A stretch of DNA of 64,000 bases, taken from the NCBI GenBank assembly GCA_028564705.1, contig JAPXFQ010000203.1, positions 2,170,001-2,234,000 on the forward strand. The letters run 5' to 3'. Below are positions 62,971-64,000 of this stretch, one piece after another. The translations under genes and the position numbers were made by a program. A model generated the notes under the pieces. That model made no database searches. It was not told the origin of the DNA and saw nothing but the letters and a program-made list of their open reading frames with translations. The DNA comes from Apricaphanius iberus (lineage: Eukaryota; Chordata; Actinopteri; Cyprinodontiformes; Aphaniidae). Numbering within the stretch: the first letter of the stretch is position 1; the number at the start of each line of letters is the position of its first letter.

Positions 62971-64000
62971 TTTTGGTAAATTTTAAAAATGGATATTTAC
63001 AAACAAAATCTTTTCAATCTGACTCAACTTGAGTTATTTTGCAAAGAAGACAGAGCAAAACAATTCAGTCTCTTGATGTGTAAAGCTAGCTGGCACAAAT
63101 ATATCCAAACAGACATGTAGCTGAAATTTCATGGAAAGATTGACTCAGGTGGCTTAGATATATATATATTTTTAAAGCGTGCACCATTGTTCTTTCTCTT
63201 CATATACCTCTTTAGTGAGAATTCCTAACAAAATAGTTGTACATTATAAAATCGTTTGAATACTTTTCTTTCCAGGTATCAGATTTCAGTGCTGATGCTA
63301 AATCTTCTCCTGCCTCTCTTTTGGTAGCAGTGCATCTGATCTCTGTTTGTGTCAGATGTGATGCTGAAATATTTGGAGGCTCCTCTTGAGTGCTGAAAGT
63401 GAGCATTTAGGAGCTGAAAAACACTGAAAGGTCAAAACAAACGCACTGTGCAGAGCAGGCAGTGTGATGTGCAGCTGTGAGGCAGAGAACTCAGCTGGGG
63501 AGGGGGGAACACATTTGGTCCTCGTAATGCAACAGCTGCTCTTGTTGGTCCTGTGTTGTTTTGCTGTGATGTTTGTATGTGCCATCTCATCCATCTGGCT
63601 CTTATATTTTCACATTTTCTCTTCCTGGCAAAACATTAAATACGATATGATCCAAACATGCTTTTGGGAGAGGGATTCCAAGACAATGGCAGCACCAAAT
63701 ATTGTGCCCTCTGTCCACAAACGGCCATAACAAGCTCTCACTTTCCTGTTTTTCTCTCCTCCACTTTCATCACCCACCAACATCGCCAACCCCCTCCCTT
63801 TCCTTTCGCTCAGGCTCTCTCTGCCTCCCTGCAAAGCTGTTGTTACTGTGCGGCTCCCGCACATCATTCCATTGCGATGGAAATTAAATGAAGGTGGCTT
63901 AGCACAGCTAACAGAGACATGCTTTGAAGGATGTAACCGGGGGAAGCTGCGCTGCCAGATCCTTTTCCATGGGATGTGGATTTGTGCTGCTGAGGCGAGG
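62971..64000. other. Intergenic DNA at the window edge
   Basis: A pyrimidine-rich stretch (63730-63840) and a GC-richer last 150 bp, possibly regulatory. No ORF with recognisable similarity. Confidence 0.35.

Overview
This is a 64 kb piece of vertebrate genome, almost certainly from a teleost fish. It is AT-rich and mostly non-coding. The protein-coding gene has short conserved exons with GT-AG introns. The filler is typical fish transposon debris: Tc1-like relics, hAT elements, L2- and CR1-type LINEs, SINE-like repeats and TA microsatellites. Species cannot be named from the sequence alone.

One host gene is readable. It is an ARHGAP6 (Rho GTPase-activating protein 6) orthologue on the minus strand, from the start codon at 47743 down to the stop at 19219. 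I assembled 13 coding exons by hand from splice sites, reading frame and remembered similarity to the human protein. They sum to 2376 nt (791 codons plus stop) with every exon phase compatible. The RhoGAP domain covers about residues 256-455, with the arginine finger at R288. A CpG-rich promoter with ETS and AP-1/NRF2-like motifs lies just upstream (47744-47990). The start codon is overlapped by an upstream ORF in another frame. A CpG-rich patch in the 14 kb intron 1 (about 39.5-40.0 kb) contains a CTCF-like motif and a possible alternative first exon.

From 1.9 to 10.2 kb lies a nest of transposons. An old L2-type LINE (+ strand, endonuclease and reverse transcriptase remnants) is split by a TTAA-flanked DNA element (2458-3104), by a long foldback element (3596-6885) that itself hosts a tandemly duplicated hAT element (4547-6239), by an element full of TAGACG motifs (about 6956-8912) that itself hosts a SINE-like repeat (8331-8584), and by a second SINE-like repeat (about 9271-9531). 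A 5'-truncated CR1-like LINE with 13-bp target-site duplications is at 12077-13223. Tc1-like relics are scattered throughout, including in ARHGAP6 introns, and a degenerate hAT element with transposase remnants sits in intron 1 (42282-43418).

Upstream of ARHGAP6 (48-64 kb) I see no coding gene. Several stretches there look like conserved regulatory DNA (about 53.5-53.96 kb, 55.4-55.85 kb), and one similar stretch lies in intron 8 (about 24.58-24.79 kb). These regulatory calls rest on motif content only. No CRISPR, rRNA or tRNA genes are present.
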